A stretch of DNA of 64,000 bases from Ruminococcus sp. (GCF_024684275.1 NZ_JAIKXF010000106.1:5212-69211), one strand, 5' to 3'; counted from the stretch's first letter, positions 44,296 to 53,609 are shown. Notes: generated by a model from the letters alone, not told the origin. Numbers and translations: made by a program.

Positions 44296-46180
44296 TGTTA
44301 TTGATCCTGCTGCGGATATAATCCGCCATTCTGCACCTTGTAAGTCCAAGCTTGTCAAGACATGAGCGGACGGACGCCTGCTTTACGAAGCCCTCTGCGG
44401 TAACTCTGCTGTAATCTCCGCAGTAACCGAGCTCTGAGAGGATATCACCGACTTTTTCGGAAATACTGCCCTCGCCCATAGACTCCTCAAAAAATACTAT
44501 CATCGGGTACTGCTTTATCTCATCGCCAAGCTTTCCGTCAAGCGGGAATATCTTTGTAAGCTTGAGTATATCACAGTTTATTCCGCTCTTTTCAAGCTCT
44601 TTCTGTGCTTTTACAGCTTCGTTATATAATCTTCCGTAAGTAATGATAAGCGTTTTGCTGCCGCTTAGCTGCTTGAACAGCCATTCTGTCGTGATATCCG
44701 ACTGGTCGAACTCCATTTTTTCAGAGCCTCTCGGATAACGCACTGCTGCAAGCCCCTTATCCTCGTATATCGCCTTTCTCATGCACATTTTCATCTCCAT
44801 GTAGCACGATGGAGAATAAATAACAGTATTGGGTATTGAGGTAAGCATAGGAACATCGAGAAGTCCCTGATGTGTTTCACCGTCCTCGCCGACAACTCCT
44901 GCACGGTCTACACCGAGGACTACATGAAGTCCGCCGATAGCCACATCGTGAACGAGCTGGTCATAGGCTCTCTGCAAAAATGTGGAATACACCGCAAATA
45001 CGGGTGTCATTCCCATTGAAGCAAGTCCTCCTGCAAAGGTGACAGCGTGCTGCTCAGCAATACCGACATCAAAAAATCTGTCGGGGTACTTGAAGTGGAA
45101 AAACTGAAGTCCCGTACCGTACTTCATAGCCGCTGTTATTGCACAGAGCTTATCGTCCTTGTCTGCAAGCTTTACAAGCTCTCTGCCGAAAACTGTAGAA
45201 TAGCTGTCTGCGGCTGCGACCTCGGGATTTCCCGTAGCTATGTCAAATTTTGAGATTCCGTGATACTCACCCGGATTTGCCTCGGCAGGGCTGTAGCCCT
45301 TGCCCTTTACTGTCTTGACGTGGACAAACACCGGCTGATGATAGGATTTAGCCATGTGGAAAACCTCTTCAAGCTCAGATAGATTATGTCCGTTGACAGG
45401 TCCGAGGTATATGAAGCCCATATCCTCGAACATTGTGCTCTGCTCAAGAATATTGGATTTTACAGAGTCCTTGACATTTTTGATACCCTTAGAAACGCTT
45501 TTGCCGACAAGCGGTATCTTTTCAAGTCCGCGCTCAACAGCTCTCTTTGTGTGAAGATACCTCTCGGTATTTCGCAGAGAGGTAAGATACTTTGACAGCG
45601 AACCAACGCTCTTTGATATGGACATATTATTGTCATTGAGAACAACTATGAGGTTGCGCTGGCGGTCTCTGCCGCAGTTGTTCATTGCCTCATAGAACAT
45701 ACCGCCCGACATAGCTCCGTCACCTATAACTGCTACGGCATAGTTGTCTCTGCCCTGAAGCTTCATGGCTTCGGATATACCGCAGGCTACAGATACAGAT
45801 GTGGTGCTGTGTCCGCTGATAAAGGTATCGTGCTCAGACTCAGACGGCTTAGGAAAACCTGATATGCCGTTTTCCTGTCTCAGTGTGGAGAAGCTGTCAA
45901 GTCTTCCTGTAAGTATCTTATGAGTATAAGCCTGATGACCGACGTCCCAGACTATCTTATCCTCGGGAGAATTGAAGTTGCGGTGAAGAGCCATTGTAAG
46001 CTCTACAGCTCCCAGATTAGAAGCAAGATGTCCGCCTGTCTTGGAAACTGTGGATATAAGTATGGTTCTTATTTCCTTGCAAAGTCCATTGCACTGAGAT
46101 ATAGTCAGCTTTTTCAGGTCCTGTGGGAGCTGGAGCTCCTCCAGCGTCACCTTATCGTTTTTACTTATATTATCCTTCAT
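44282..46180 (-). CDS. dxs: 1-deoxy-D-xylulose-5-phosphate synthase
   Basis: 632 aa. Thiamine-diphosphate enzyme: VGHQAYTHKILTGR, GDGAMSGGMFYEAMN, and the transketolase pyrimidine-binding FDVGIAEQHAVTFAGG segment. First step of the MEP isoprenoid pathway. It is followed by tlyA with a small overlap and preceded by ispA, 39 bp away, the largest gap in this operon. Confidence 0.97.
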   Translation of the reverse strand: MKDNISKNDKVTLEELQLPQDLKKLTISQCNGLCKEIRTILISTVSKTGGHLASNLGAVELTMALHRNFNSPEDKIVWDVGHQAYTHKILTGRLDSFSTLRQENGISGFPKPSESEHDTFISGHSTTSVSVACGISEAMKLQGRDNYAVAVIGDGAMSGGMFYEAMNNCGRDRQRNLIVVLNDNNMSISKSVGSLSKYLTSLRNTERYLHTKRAVERGLEKIPLVGKSVSKGIKNVKDSVKSNILEQSTMFEDMGFIYLGPVNGHNLSELEEVFHMAKSYHQPVFVHVKTVKGKGYSPAEANPGEYHGISKFDIATGNPEVAAADSYSTVFGRELVKLADKDDKLCAITAAMKYGTGLQFFHFKYPDRFFDVGIAEQHAVTFAGGLASMGMTPVFAVYSTFLQRAYDQLVHDVAIGGLHVVLGVDRAGVVGEDGETHQGLLDVPMLTSIPNTVIYSPSCYMEMKMCMRKAIYEDKGLAAVRYPRGSEKMEFDQSDITTEWLFKQLSGSKTLIITYGRLYNEAVKAQKELEKSGINCDILKLTKIFPLDGKLGDEIKQYPMIVFFEESMGEGSISEKVGDILSELGYCGDYSRVTAEGFVKQASVRSCLDKLGLTRCRMADYIRSRINNNGKA

Positions 46181-46219
46181 TTTTCATGAAATGCGGATAA
46201 GCTCCGCAGCTCCTTTGCA

Positions 46220-47110
46220 TTAATTCTTTCTTTTCAGAAGCATTTCTGTAAGTTCGGTGAGAAATACATCGTTTCCGAATTTTTCAAGGCAGCCGAGAGC
46301 CTCTTCGGTTATATTATTTGCTATTTCCTGAGCCTTTTCAACTCCGTACAGAGTAACGAAGGTAGTCTTATTTTCTTCTTCGTCACTGCCTACAGGCTTT
46401 CCAAGCTCCTCTGTGGTGCTTGTAACATCAAGAATATCGTCGATTATCTGGAAAGCAAGTCCGAGCTTGAAGCCATAATCGGCAGCAGCCTGTATCTTCT
46501 CCTCGTCAGCTCCTGCACAAATACAGCCCATCATACATGATACAGCTATGAGCTGACCTGTTTTGTGATGATACATATTGCGGAGATTAGCCTCATCAAC
46601 GTCGCTGCGCTCCTCATTTTCCATGTCGATGACCTGTCCGCCGCCCATGCCCTCTCTGCCTGAGCCCTTAGCAAGACATGAGACAAGTCTTATCTTCTGC
46701 TCTGGAGTGAGCTGCTTATCGTCGGCAATGACCTCAAAAGGAAGCATACACAGTGCATCTCCTGCAAGAATAGCCATTGCCTCACCGAAAGCCTTATGAC
46801 ATGATGGCTTTCCACGGCGGAAATCGTCGTTGTCCATTGCAGGGAGGTCATCATGGATAAGAGAGAATGTGTGTATCATCTCGATAGCCGCAGCCGGTGC
46901 GGCTGCAATCCTGTAATCAGCTCCGAGAGCATTACAGAACGCATATACAAGCACAGGACGGATACGCTTTCCGCCTGCTTCGAGAGAATAATTCATGGCG
47001 TCAATGAGATTCTTCTGAGCTGCCATGCTCTCGGAAAAAGCATTGTACTTTTTGAGATTAACCTCGGTAAATTTGATATATTCATGCATTGTTTCCTTGA
47101 AATTACTCAT
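46220..47110 (-). CDS. ispA: Farnesyl/geranylgeranyl diphosphate synthase
   Basis: 296 aa. First Asp-rich motif LIHDDLPAMDNDD (about 84-94) and second FQIIDDILD (about 225). It condenses isoprenoid diphosphates produced from the MEP pathway. Overlaps xseB by 4 bp. Confidence 0.95.
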   Translation of the reverse strand: MSNFKETMHEYIKFTEVNLKKYNAFSESMAAQKNLIDAMNYSLEAGGKRIRPVLVYAFCNALGADYRIAAAPAAAIEMIHTFSLIHDDLPAMDNDDFRRGKPSCHKAFGEAMAILAGDALCMLPFEVIADDKQLTPEQKIRLVSCLAKGSGREGMGGGQVIDMENEERSDVDEANLRNMYHHKTGQLIAVSCMMGCICAGADEEKIQAAADYGFKLGLAFQIIDDILDVTSTTEELGKPVGSDEEENKTTFVTLYGVEKAQEIANNITEEALGCLEKFGNDVFLTELTEMLLKRKN

Positions 47111-47304
47111 TTATCGTTTCCTCCGTCATCCTCGGTTATTTTTATCTGAGCTTCGTCAAGCTGCTTTTTGCAGGCTGCTGAGAGCTTCACGCCCTCGCCG
47201 TAGAGCTCAACTGCCTTTTCAAGAGGTATATCGCCCTTTTCAAGCTCGGAAACTATCTTTCCGAGGCGAGTCATATTATCTTCAAATGTAAGTTTTTCTT
47301 CCAT
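47107..47304 (-). CDS. xseB: Exonuclease VII small subunit
   Basis: 65 aa, normal size. It opens with TFEDNMTRLGKIVSELEKGD and the LEKAVELYGEGVKL helix. It is the partner of XseA; 4 bp downstream of it. Confidence 0.95.
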   Translation of the reverse strand: MEEKLTFEDNMTRLGKIVSELEKGDIPLEKAVELYGEGVKLSAACKKQLDEAQIKITEDDGGNDK

Positions 47305-47308
47305 TATA

Positions 47309-48499
47309 TCACCATTTATTGATTATCTCGGCTTCTGCACCGCCGTTTCCGAAGCCTATCTTTATTTTATCGCCCTTTGCCAGAGATTCAGAGCTGTTCA
47401 GCAGTCTTTCGCCCTTATAAACAAGCGAATAACCTCGTGAGAGCACTTTCAGCGGACTGAGACTGTCCAGCCTTGCAGCCTTCTCCTCAAGCTGTCTTTC
47501 AAGCCTGTCCATACAGCGCAGAAAGGCAGTTTCACGGCGCTTATCAAGAGCTTCGAGCCGTTCGGCTGTAAGCCTGAGACGGTTCTCGGGAGACTGTGCT
47601 ACAAGCCGCGCATTCAGCGCGATAAACCTGTCTGTGAACTTGTCCAGTACAGCCAGTACCGAGCGCTCTGCTCTTCTCTCTAAAAGTGAAATTTTCTCGT
47701 AAAGAAGCGTAATATCAGGAGCCGCAAGCTCTGCCGCCGCTGATGGAGTTGGCGCGCGAAGGTCTGCGGCAAGGTCTGCGATGGTGAAATCAGTCTCATG
47801 TCCGACTGCCGATATAACGGGCACCTTGCAGTTATATATAGCATAGGCTACCTTTTCGGTATTGAAAGCGCTGAGGTCCTCGCTGGAGCCTCCGCCTCGT
47901 CCGACTATGATTACGTCACAGCCAGCCGCCTCTGCTTTGAGTATGCCTGCACATACGGACTCGGGAGCCCCCTCGCCCTGCACCTGCGCATTTACCGCAT
48001 ATACCTCGCCTATGGGATAACGCCTTGACAGAACATTTATTATATCGCGGACTGCCGCGCCGCTAAGTGATGTGACTGCACCTATCTTCTTTGGCATGGG
48101 CGGTATAGGACGCTTGTGCTCCTCAGCAAAAATACCCTCTTTTTGCAGCTTCTTTTTAAGCTGCTCCAATGCCACATTTGCCTTGCCTGCACCTTCGGGG
48201 ATAATATCGTTGACATAGAGCTGATAAGCTCCGTCACGCTCAAAGACTCCGATACTGCCGGCAGCAATGACCGACATACCGTCCTCCGGCTCGAATCTCA
48301 AACGCGCCGCTGCACTTGCGAACATCACTGCTTTTATTGCGCTCTCTCTGTCTTTCAGCGTAAAATAAACGTGTCCGCTTCGGAAATGCTTCACGTAATC
48401 GGAAATCTCTCCGCGAACCATTATTCCCTGCAAATTTCTGTCGTTTTTCAGTATTGAGCCGATATATTTATTTATCTGTGTAACTGTGATTACAGGCAT
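47309..48499 (-). CDS. xseA: Exonuclease VII large subunit
   Basis: 396 aa. An N-terminal OB fold (VTQINKYIGSILKNDRNLQG) is followed by the catalytic domain with GRGGGSSEDLSAFN and AVGHETDFTIADLAADLRAPTP. The long coiled coil after residue 260 is typical. Degrades single-stranded DNA. Start overlaps the end of the TsaD-like gene by 1 bp. Confidence 0.97.
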   Translation of the reverse strand: MPVITVTQINKYIGSILKNDRNLQGIMVRGEISDYVKHFRSGHVYFTLKDRESAIKAVMFASAAARLRFEPEDGMSVIAAGSIGVFERDGAYQLYVNDIIPEGAGKANVALEQLKKKLQKEGIFAEEHKRPIPPMPKKIGAVTSLSGAAVRDIINVLSRRYPIGEVYAVNAQVQGEGAPESVCAGILKAEAAGCDVIIVGRGGGSSEDLSAFNTEKVAYAIYNCKVPVISAVGHETDFTIADLAADLRAPTPSAAAELAAPDITLLYEKISLLERRAERSVLAVLDKFTDRFIALNARLVAQSPENRLRLTAERLEALDKRRETAFLRCMDRLERQLEEKAARLDSLSPLKVLSRGYSLVYKGERLLNSSESLAKGDKIKIGFGNGGAEAEIINKW

Positions 48500-49446
48500 T
48501 ATTTTTCTCCTGTGCTTTTTAAATAACCGTATATAGCCACTCCTGCTGCATTATCACAAGAAAACTGAGGCTGTGCAAAGCTTGCTGACGGGTATCGGGA
48601 AATTATCCTGTCGCGGATAATAGCGTCAGACATGACTCCGCCTGCGAAAACAAGCGGCAGCTCGCCGTATCTGCCGACAGCATGGTCAGTCATGGCAAGT
48701 ATAGTCTCAGCAATAAAATCAAGACAATACTTTGCTATATTCTCGGGAGCTTCACCGCTGTCAAGCATATTTCCGCATTTGTTCTCAACTCCAGAAAGAC
48801 AGCAGCTGCCGTCCTTCAGCACAGGCTTTACCTTGAAGTGTTTATTGGCATTCACGGCGAGCTTTTCAAGCTCTGCGCCGCACGGAAACCGAAGTCCGAG
48901 CATAACGCCAGTACGGTCAACAGCCTGTCCTGCCTTTAGGTCAAGAGAAGTACCTATCTCCGTTATCCTGAGTACGCAATCATCATCGGGCTCGCAAAGC
49001 AGGCAGTCAGTAGTTCCGCCGCTGACGTGAAATGCAATAAACCGCTCTTTCACAAAGCTGAGTCTGTCCGACGAATAAAGTGCCGCAAGGATATGCCCTA
49101 TCTGATGAGATGTAGTATAGAGCTTAGCTCCCGTAACAGCCGCATAGGAACGGGCAAAGCCTTCTCCGCAGAGAAAGCAGGGCATATATGAGCCCTCGAT
49201 GTTTCGCGGTCTGGCAGAAGCTGTTACAGTTTCGGGTATAGCTATGCTGTTTTCGCCGAAAAGCTGCTCTATCATTTCAGGAAGCTGCTTAGTGTGGTGG
49301 AAAACTGCATCACTCTGACGAAGCCCAAGCTCCCCATCCTTGACAGGAAGAAGCTTCTTGGACTGGTATATCCTGTTCTCCTCACTGATATACACCGCCG
49401 CAGAAGTCGTGTAATTGCTTGTATCGACTCCCAGATACTCAGGCAT
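48499..49446 (-). CDS. TsaD/Kae1-like paralogue
   Basis: 315 aa. ASKHA fold with VDTSNYTTSAAVY, metal-binding HQIGH motif (TSHQIGHILAAL), HVSGGTTD, and FAGGVMSDAIIRDRI. It resembles TsaD (t6A37 synthesis) but is shorter, and genuine TsaD is usually encoded elsewhere with tsaB/tsaE. Clostridia often carry this second paralogue next to nusB/xseA; its role is not established here. The start at 49446 has GGAGGG upstream and overlaps nusB by 8 bp. Confidence 0.85.
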   Translation of the reverse strand: MPEYLGVDTSNYTTSAAVYISEENRIYQSKKLLPVKDGELGLRQSDAVFHHTKQLPEMIEQLFGENSIAIPETVTASARPRNIEGSYMPCFLCGEGFARSYAAVTGAKLYTTSHQIGHILAALYSSDRLSFVKERFIAFHVSGGTTDCLLCEPDDDCVLRITEIGTSLDLKAGQAVDRTGVMLGLRFPCGAELEKLAVNANKHFKVKPVLKDGSCCLSGVENKCGNMLDSGEAPENIAKYCLDFIAETILAMTDHAVGRYGELPLVFAGGVMSDAIIRDRIISRYPSASFAQPQFSCDNAAGVAIYGYLKSTGEK

Positions 49447-49855
49447 TTTCGCCCTCCGACTTCTGTGTATCACGTGAAAATGCGCCAAGTACGCCGTTGA
49501 TAAAGGCTGTGTCCTCCTGATATGTATACATCATGGAAAGCTTGATAGCCTCACTGATAGCCGCATTCATTGGAGTATTGTCATCGTACAGCGACTCAAA
49601 CATTGCAATTCGGAGAATAGCAAGATTCAGCTTTGAGATTCTCGAAATGCTTCTTGATTTGCTGTATTTTGAGATGATCTCATCAAGCTCAGAGGCGTGT
49701 GCAAGAGTTCCCTCGACGATCTTCTTTACCTCATCGTTTACAGTTATCTCGTCTATTTCCTCAGCTATCTCATACAGCTCGTTTATATCATCATCGCGCA
49801 GAAGCTGCTCGAAAACCAGCTTGAATGCGCTGTCTCTTATTTCACGTCTTGTCAT
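49439..49855 (-). CDS. nusB: Transcription antitermination factor NusB
   Basis: 138 aa, all-helical. Opens RREIRDSAFKLVFEQLL and ends with AISEAIKLSMMYTYQEDTAFINGVLG. Acts in rRNA antitermination with NusE. Overlaps the GNAT gene by 14 bp. Confidence 0.96.
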   Translation of the reverse strand: MTRREIRDSAFKLVFEQLLRDDDINELYEIAEEIDEITVNDEVKKIVEGTLAHASELDEIISKYSKSRSISRISKLNLAILRIAMFESLYDDNTPMNAAISEAIKLSMMYTYQEDTAFINGVLGAFSRDTQKSEGENA

Positions 49856-50306
49856 TTGAACACTCCTTATTTTTAATGGGGCGATACATAAAGATCATTG
49901 TATCGCTGGCTGTAAAACCGTTTTTTATGTAAAACCTCTCACTTGGATAGCCCCGGGTAGTCAGAAGGACCATTGCAGCAGCGCCCTCACCTGTAAGCTC
50001 CTTGCTGACATGATCAAGTACAGCCGAACCTATTCCGCTGCGCTGAATATCGGGAGACACGCAAAACTCGTCTATAACATACTCAGCGCCGTGAAGGTAT
50101 GTGAGCTTTCTGCCGCAAAGTATAGCCTGTACAGCTCCGTTATTCTCTGATACATATCCTATAGACTGCGGTGCTGACATAAGCTCATTTATCCTCGTTT
50201 CCGCAAGCTCAAGCGTCCAGTCCTCGTTCCACGGCTCAGCAGCAAAGGCTGCGCGGAATACCTCGGCAGCCTTTTTCAGATCAGACGGTCTATATCGCCT
50301 TATCAT
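49842..50306 (-). CDS. GNAT-family N-acetyltransferase
   Basis: 154 aa. Acetyl-CoA motif VIDEFCVSPDIQRSGIGSAV, then a C-terminal TRGYPSERFYIKNGF. Unknown substrate. It sits between the Asp23 protein and nusB with overlaps on both sides, where it is not part of the conserved core, so it may be an insertion in this lineage. Confidence 0.88.
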   Translation of the reverse strand: MIRRYRPSDLKKAAEVFRAAFAAEPWNEDWTLELAETRINELMSAPQSIGYVSENNGAVQAILCGRKLTYLHGAEYVIDEFCVSPDIQRSGIGSAVLDHVSKELTGEGAAAMVLLTTRGYPSERFYIKNGFTASDTMIFMYRPIKNKECSNDKT

Positions 50307-50644
50307 TCAAAAACTACTCCGCTGACGATAACGTTGACTCTTGCAACAGGAACACCTGTCATATTCTGGACATTTTCCTTGACTACAGTCTGTACCTCTT
50401 GTGCAACGTTTACAGCCTTCTCTCCGCTTTTGATGACTATCTTCATATCTATGGCAGCTACATCGCCCATCATGCTTATTTTTATAGGACCATTTCTTCT
50501 CAGCTTGCTCATCTTACCGATCTCTCCGCCAAGACCTGCCACTCCCTTGACATCAAGAGCTGCAAGCTTGGCGATAGCGATAATTACGTCGTCTGATATC
50601 TTAAGTCTGCTTGAAACCTCAGGCTTCATCTCTTCAACTTCCAT
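50303..50644 (-). CDS. Asp23/Gls24 family envelope-stress protein
   Basis: 113 aa. ISDDVIIAIAKLAALDVKGVAGLGG and the VNVAQEVQTVVKENVQNMTGV segment are typical of Asp23/YqhY proteins. YqhY-type members lie next to nusB in Bacillus and Clostridia, as here. GGAGG lies 6-7 nt ahead of the ATG. First gene of the 15-gene operon ending at dtd. Confidence 0.93.
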   Translation of the reverse strand: MEVEEMKPEVSSRLKISDDVIIAIAKLAALDVKGVAGLGGEIGKMSKLRRNGPIKISMMGDVAAIDMKIVIKSGEKAVNVAQEVQTVVKENVQNMTGVPVARVNVIVSGVVFE

Positions 50645-50714
50645 AGTGGACCTCCGTCGGCACTTATTTGAGTGTATCTTTTAATCATAATCATATTTAC
50701 ACCCTGACTATTAT

Positions 50715-50743
50715 ATTATAGCATATAATTTAGAAAATAGCAA
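50715..50743 (-). promoter_or_regulatory. Main promoter of the Asp23-dtd operon
   Basis: On the minus strand TTGCTA (50738-50743), 17-bp spacer, TATAAT (50715-50720). It is the proximal copy of the promoter repeated within the 94-bp units. Confidence 0.8.
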
Positions 50744-50964
50744 CAATCGCGGAAAAAAAGTGGTGCGGATATTTATCTCAGCGCGAAAAAGGCGGCGCGG
50801 GCTCCGCGCTTATAGCATATAATTCAGAAAATAGCAACAATCGCGGAAAAAAAGTGGTACGGATATTTATCTCAGCGCGAAAAAGGCGGCGTGGGCTCCG
50901 CGCTTATAGCATATAATTCAGAAAATAGCAATAATCGTGGAAAAATGTAGTGCAGATATTTATC
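50717..50964. repeat. 94-bp tandem repeat, 2.6 copies, carrying promoters
   Basis: Units begin at 50717, 50811 and 50905 (period exactly 94), with a few substitutions between them and a truncated third copy ending near 50964. Each unit has the same TTGCTA box and 17-bp spacer on the minus strand. The -10 is TATAAT at the proximal copy and TATAAG at the two distal ones (50809-50814 and 50903-50908). Each complete unit also has a GC-rich hairpin GCGCGGGCTCCGCGC (50795-50809; near-copy 50889-50903), with a TTTTT run on the minus strand. No gene was seen in this 326-bp gap. Confidence 0.9.
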
Positions 50965-50970
50965 CGCTTA

Positions 50971-51522
50971 TTACTTGACCTCAAATATCCTTATATTTTC
51001 CGCAGGTATCTCTGTTTCTCCAAGAATTATCTCTTTTATTGAGGCTGCCTGCGCCTTGTCGAGTCCCTCAGTCTTGACTACAACCTTTGCATTCTCACCG
51101 TCAAGATATGCCACACAGTCCTGAAATCCCTGCGCTTTTACCAGCGATTCGATAGTTCCCTCACTTTCGATAAGCTTTGAGACCTGCACTGCATCAAGAG
51201 CGTTTACAACCATTTCGTTATCGGTAACATCTCCACCGCCTATCATAGTCTGCAAGGTCTGGACAGCTTCATCTCTGTCCTTTAACTTGTCAAGTCGAGC
51301 CTGTGCAAAATAGTCCTCGGCGGCAGGCTCCGCAGGTGCATTCACAAACTCGGTCTCGCCGTATTTTATACTGTCTTTGTCCTTTCCGAAGGTCATTGAG
51401 GTGCTGTCGGCAGCAAGCTTCGGCGAGGCGGCATAGTTTATGTAGACCGCAACCGCAAGCATAAGCGTCAGGCAGGTCATGATTATCTGTTTCTTTCCGA
51501 TTATTATTGATGGCTTTTTCAT
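50971..51522 (-). CDS. spoIIIAH: Stage III sporulation protein AH
   Basis: 183 aa. N-terminal TM (about 13-31) and a SpoIIIAH/YscJ-like ring-forming domain (about 75-183). It interacts with SpoIIQ across the intermembrane space between mother cell and forespore. Last gene of the operon; no strong terminator except the GC-rich hairpins in the repeat beyond. Confidence 0.93.
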   Translation of the reverse strand: MKKPSIIIGKKQIIMTCLTLMLAVAVYINYAASPKLAADSTSMTFGKDKDSIKYGETEFVNAPAEPAAEDYFAQARLDKLKDRDEAVQTLQTMIGGGDVTDNEMVVNALDAVQVSKLIESEGTIESLVKAQGFQDCVAYLDGENAKVVVKTEGLDKAQAASIKEIILGETEIPAENIRIFEVK

Positions 51523-51534
51523 AATTATTCTCCT

Positions 51535-52059
51535 TTATCTGATTTTGGCAACATATATCCTTGCCGTTGGTATCCCAAGAGCAGCCGAAGCTGCTTTGTA
51601 GATCTGTTCACGTACAGCAGCATCTCCTCCTCCGCCGCATACTATCACCGCTCCCGTTATCTCGGGAGCCTGAACTGTTTCAATAAGTGCATTCTTCTCA
51701 CTTCCGCCGCCGACTATAACATATTTCTCTTCCTCCTCCGTTTTATTGTCCGAACGGCTGTGCCGCCCCTCTGTAGCGTATACGTAGCGCTGCTCGCTGC
51801 CAACAGTCAGGTATACCCTGACCTCACCTGCGCCCTCGATCTCACTTAGAAAAGCTTCGAGCCGACTTTCTGTATCCTTACAGTAAGCTGTACTGTCACA
51901 TACGCTCTTATGCTCCGCTTTTACAGCAGGCGAAGCCTTTTTTTCAGGCAAAAGCGACGATATCATTATCAGCAGCAGACCTGTAACTCCGCATACGGTC
52001 ATAAATACAGCCCATTTCCTGTTTTTTAGAAGCTCTCTTATTCTTTCAGTCACTTCCAT
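51535..52059 (-). CDS. spoIIIAG: Stage III sporulation protein AG
   Basis: 174 aa. One TM (about 18-36) and an outside domain ending in PEITGAVIVCGGGGDAAVREQIYKAA, the SpoIIIAG ring-building motif region. Part of the feeding-tube channel. Overlaps spoIIIAF by 14 bp. Confidence 0.95.
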   Translation of the reverse strand: MEVTERIRELLKNRKWAVFMTVCGVTGLLLIMISSLLPEKKASPAVKAEHKSVCDSTAYCKDTESRLEAFLSEIEGAGEVRVYLTVGSEQRYVYATEGRHSRSDNKTEEEEKYVIVGGGSEKNALIETVQAPEITGAVIVCGGGGDAAVREQIYKAASAALGIPTARIYVAKIR

Positions 52060-52507
52060 TTATGACCTCCGTTTCTTGTCCGATACTGCCGCGGATGATC
52101 TCGGCTGATGCCTCAAAGTCCGACGTGCTGATAATGACTCTATTAATATTTATGCTTCCATCCTCTGAAATATTAACCTCGGTATGGATTTTTTCGGTTG
52201 TTATCCCTGCCGAGCTGAGCTGCTCCCGAAGCACAGCTGAAATATTCTCGGAAAGCTGATTTCTGAGCTCATTTTCATAGATCTCTGATGTATAGCTGTA
52301 GTCCGTTCTGTCAAAGGCACTGAGGTCAGGCAGCTCAATGTTGAAAACTCCGCTGACTATGGGAGCTGTAACAGTCACGGTAAATACAAGCTTCATGATA
52401 AATCCTGCCTGTGAGCGCAGCCTTGTCCCGTCGGTAATGCTCTGAACTATGCATATTCCCACGGAAACATAGCATACCGCCCGAACTGCCGCAATAAAGT
52501 TTTCCAT
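52046..52507 (-). CDS. spoIIIAF: Stage III sporulation protein AF
   Basis: 153 aa. Two N-terminal TM helices (about 5-22, 34-52) and a soluble C-terminal domain with ring-forming fold. Directly follows spoIIIAE. Confidence 0.92.
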   Translation of the reverse strand: MENFIAAVRAVCYVSVGICIVQSITDGTRLRSQAGFIMKLVFTVTVTAPIVSGVFNIELPDLSAFDRTDYSYTSEIYENELRNQLSENISAVLREQLSSAGITTEKIHTEVNISEDGSININRVIISTSDFEASAEIIRGSIGQETEVINGSD

Positions 52508-53602
52508 TTAACCACCTGCCGTCTGCATAAGTATCCCGGTACAAAGCACAAACATCACGCCATAACACACAAGAACGCTCTGAGCTATGGCAAGGGCACT
52601 GTCGAATGAGCTGAGCAGCTTTTTCATATGCTCTGCGCCAAAAAGCTCCGCCGCAGCCACTCCTATCCACATAACAAAGCGAAACAGAACAATCTGTATC
52701 ACAGGCGGAAGAATAATGAGCAGAACAACTATACAGCCAACTGTTCCCACAGTTCCGCGAATCAGATCAAAGCTGCTGCGAACCGCAGCATAGGCGTCGG
52801 AAACTGCTCCTCCTACCACGGGAACGCTTCCCGAGATCACAAAACGTGCCGCTTTTGTGGCTGCACCGTCTGTCTTGCCTGCAAGACTGCATTTCAGCGT
52901 AACAAAACCTATAAAAACAGTCATTGTTATGGTCATCGTCCATGTAATGACCTTTTTCATGAGCTGTACGATGCCGCTCATATCATTAGCTGTAAAAACA
53001 CTTCCCGTTACAGAAAGCATGGCTGCCGCACTAAGAACAGGCATCAGGAAGCCCGACACCAGCTGAACTATAAGCTCCGATGCCGCTAATACAGAAATAT
53101 CATAAACTGCGGCAGAGGTTATATGTCCCGACGCAGCGGCAGCTCCCGAAAACACGGGAATGAATACAGAAATGAATCCGCCGCTGATGTTCACAGCCTC
53201 AGCTGACTGAGAAAAAGCCGAAAAAAGCTGCGGTGAGATCACCGTAACCGAAGAAAGTACACTGACCAGACCGTAAATGCTTCCGGAGCCATTGAAGTTC
53301 ACGCTCCCGACGCTTTTCAGCATAGCAGCCAGGACCATCACAAGCAAAATAGTACCGAGAAGCTTGAATGGAGATGCTTCACTGACAGAAACCTTTTCTG
53401 CAACAGCCCTTACAAAACCGCCAAAGCTCAAAGACTCTATATCATCGGAGCTTGTCTCAAGCTCAAAGTCTGCAAGAATATCATTAAGCTGCTGAGTATA
53501 CTCGCTTTTGACACTCTGCTCATCTACAGCATATACTTGTATCGGTACAGTTATTATAAGCAGCAAGATAATTATAATAATTGATATTCCGAATTTTTTC
53601 AT
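52508..53602 (-). CDS. spoIIIAE: Stage III sporulation protein AE
   Basis: 364 aa. A signal peptide (ending near YAVDE), then about eight TM helices. Typical GGFISVFIPVFSGAAAASG and SGSVPVVGGAVSDAYAAV segments. Membrane component of the SpoIIIA complex. Confidence 0.95.
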   Translation of the reverse strand: MKKFGISIIIIILLLIITVPIQVYAVDEQSVKSEYTQQLNDILADFELETSSDDIESLSFGGFVRAVAEKVSVSEASPFKLLGTILLVMVLAAMLKSVGSVNFNGSGSIYGLVSVLSSVTVISPQLFSAFSQSAEAVNISGGFISVFIPVFSGAAAASGHITSAAVYDISVLAASELIVQLVSGFLMPVLSAAAMLSVTGSVFTANDMSGIVQLMKKVITWTMTITMTVFIGFVTLKCSLAGKTDGAATKAARFVISGSVPVVGGAVSDAYAAVRSSFDLIRGTVGTVGCIVVLLIILPPVIQIVLFRFVMWIGVAAAELFGAEHMKKLLSSFDSALAIAQSVLVCYGVMFVLCTGILMQTAGG

Positions 53603-53609
53603 AACACTC

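Noticed and set aside
50717..50964. CRISPR array
   Set aside because: Units are 94-bp near-identical tandem copies without distinct spacers and no cas genes are near.
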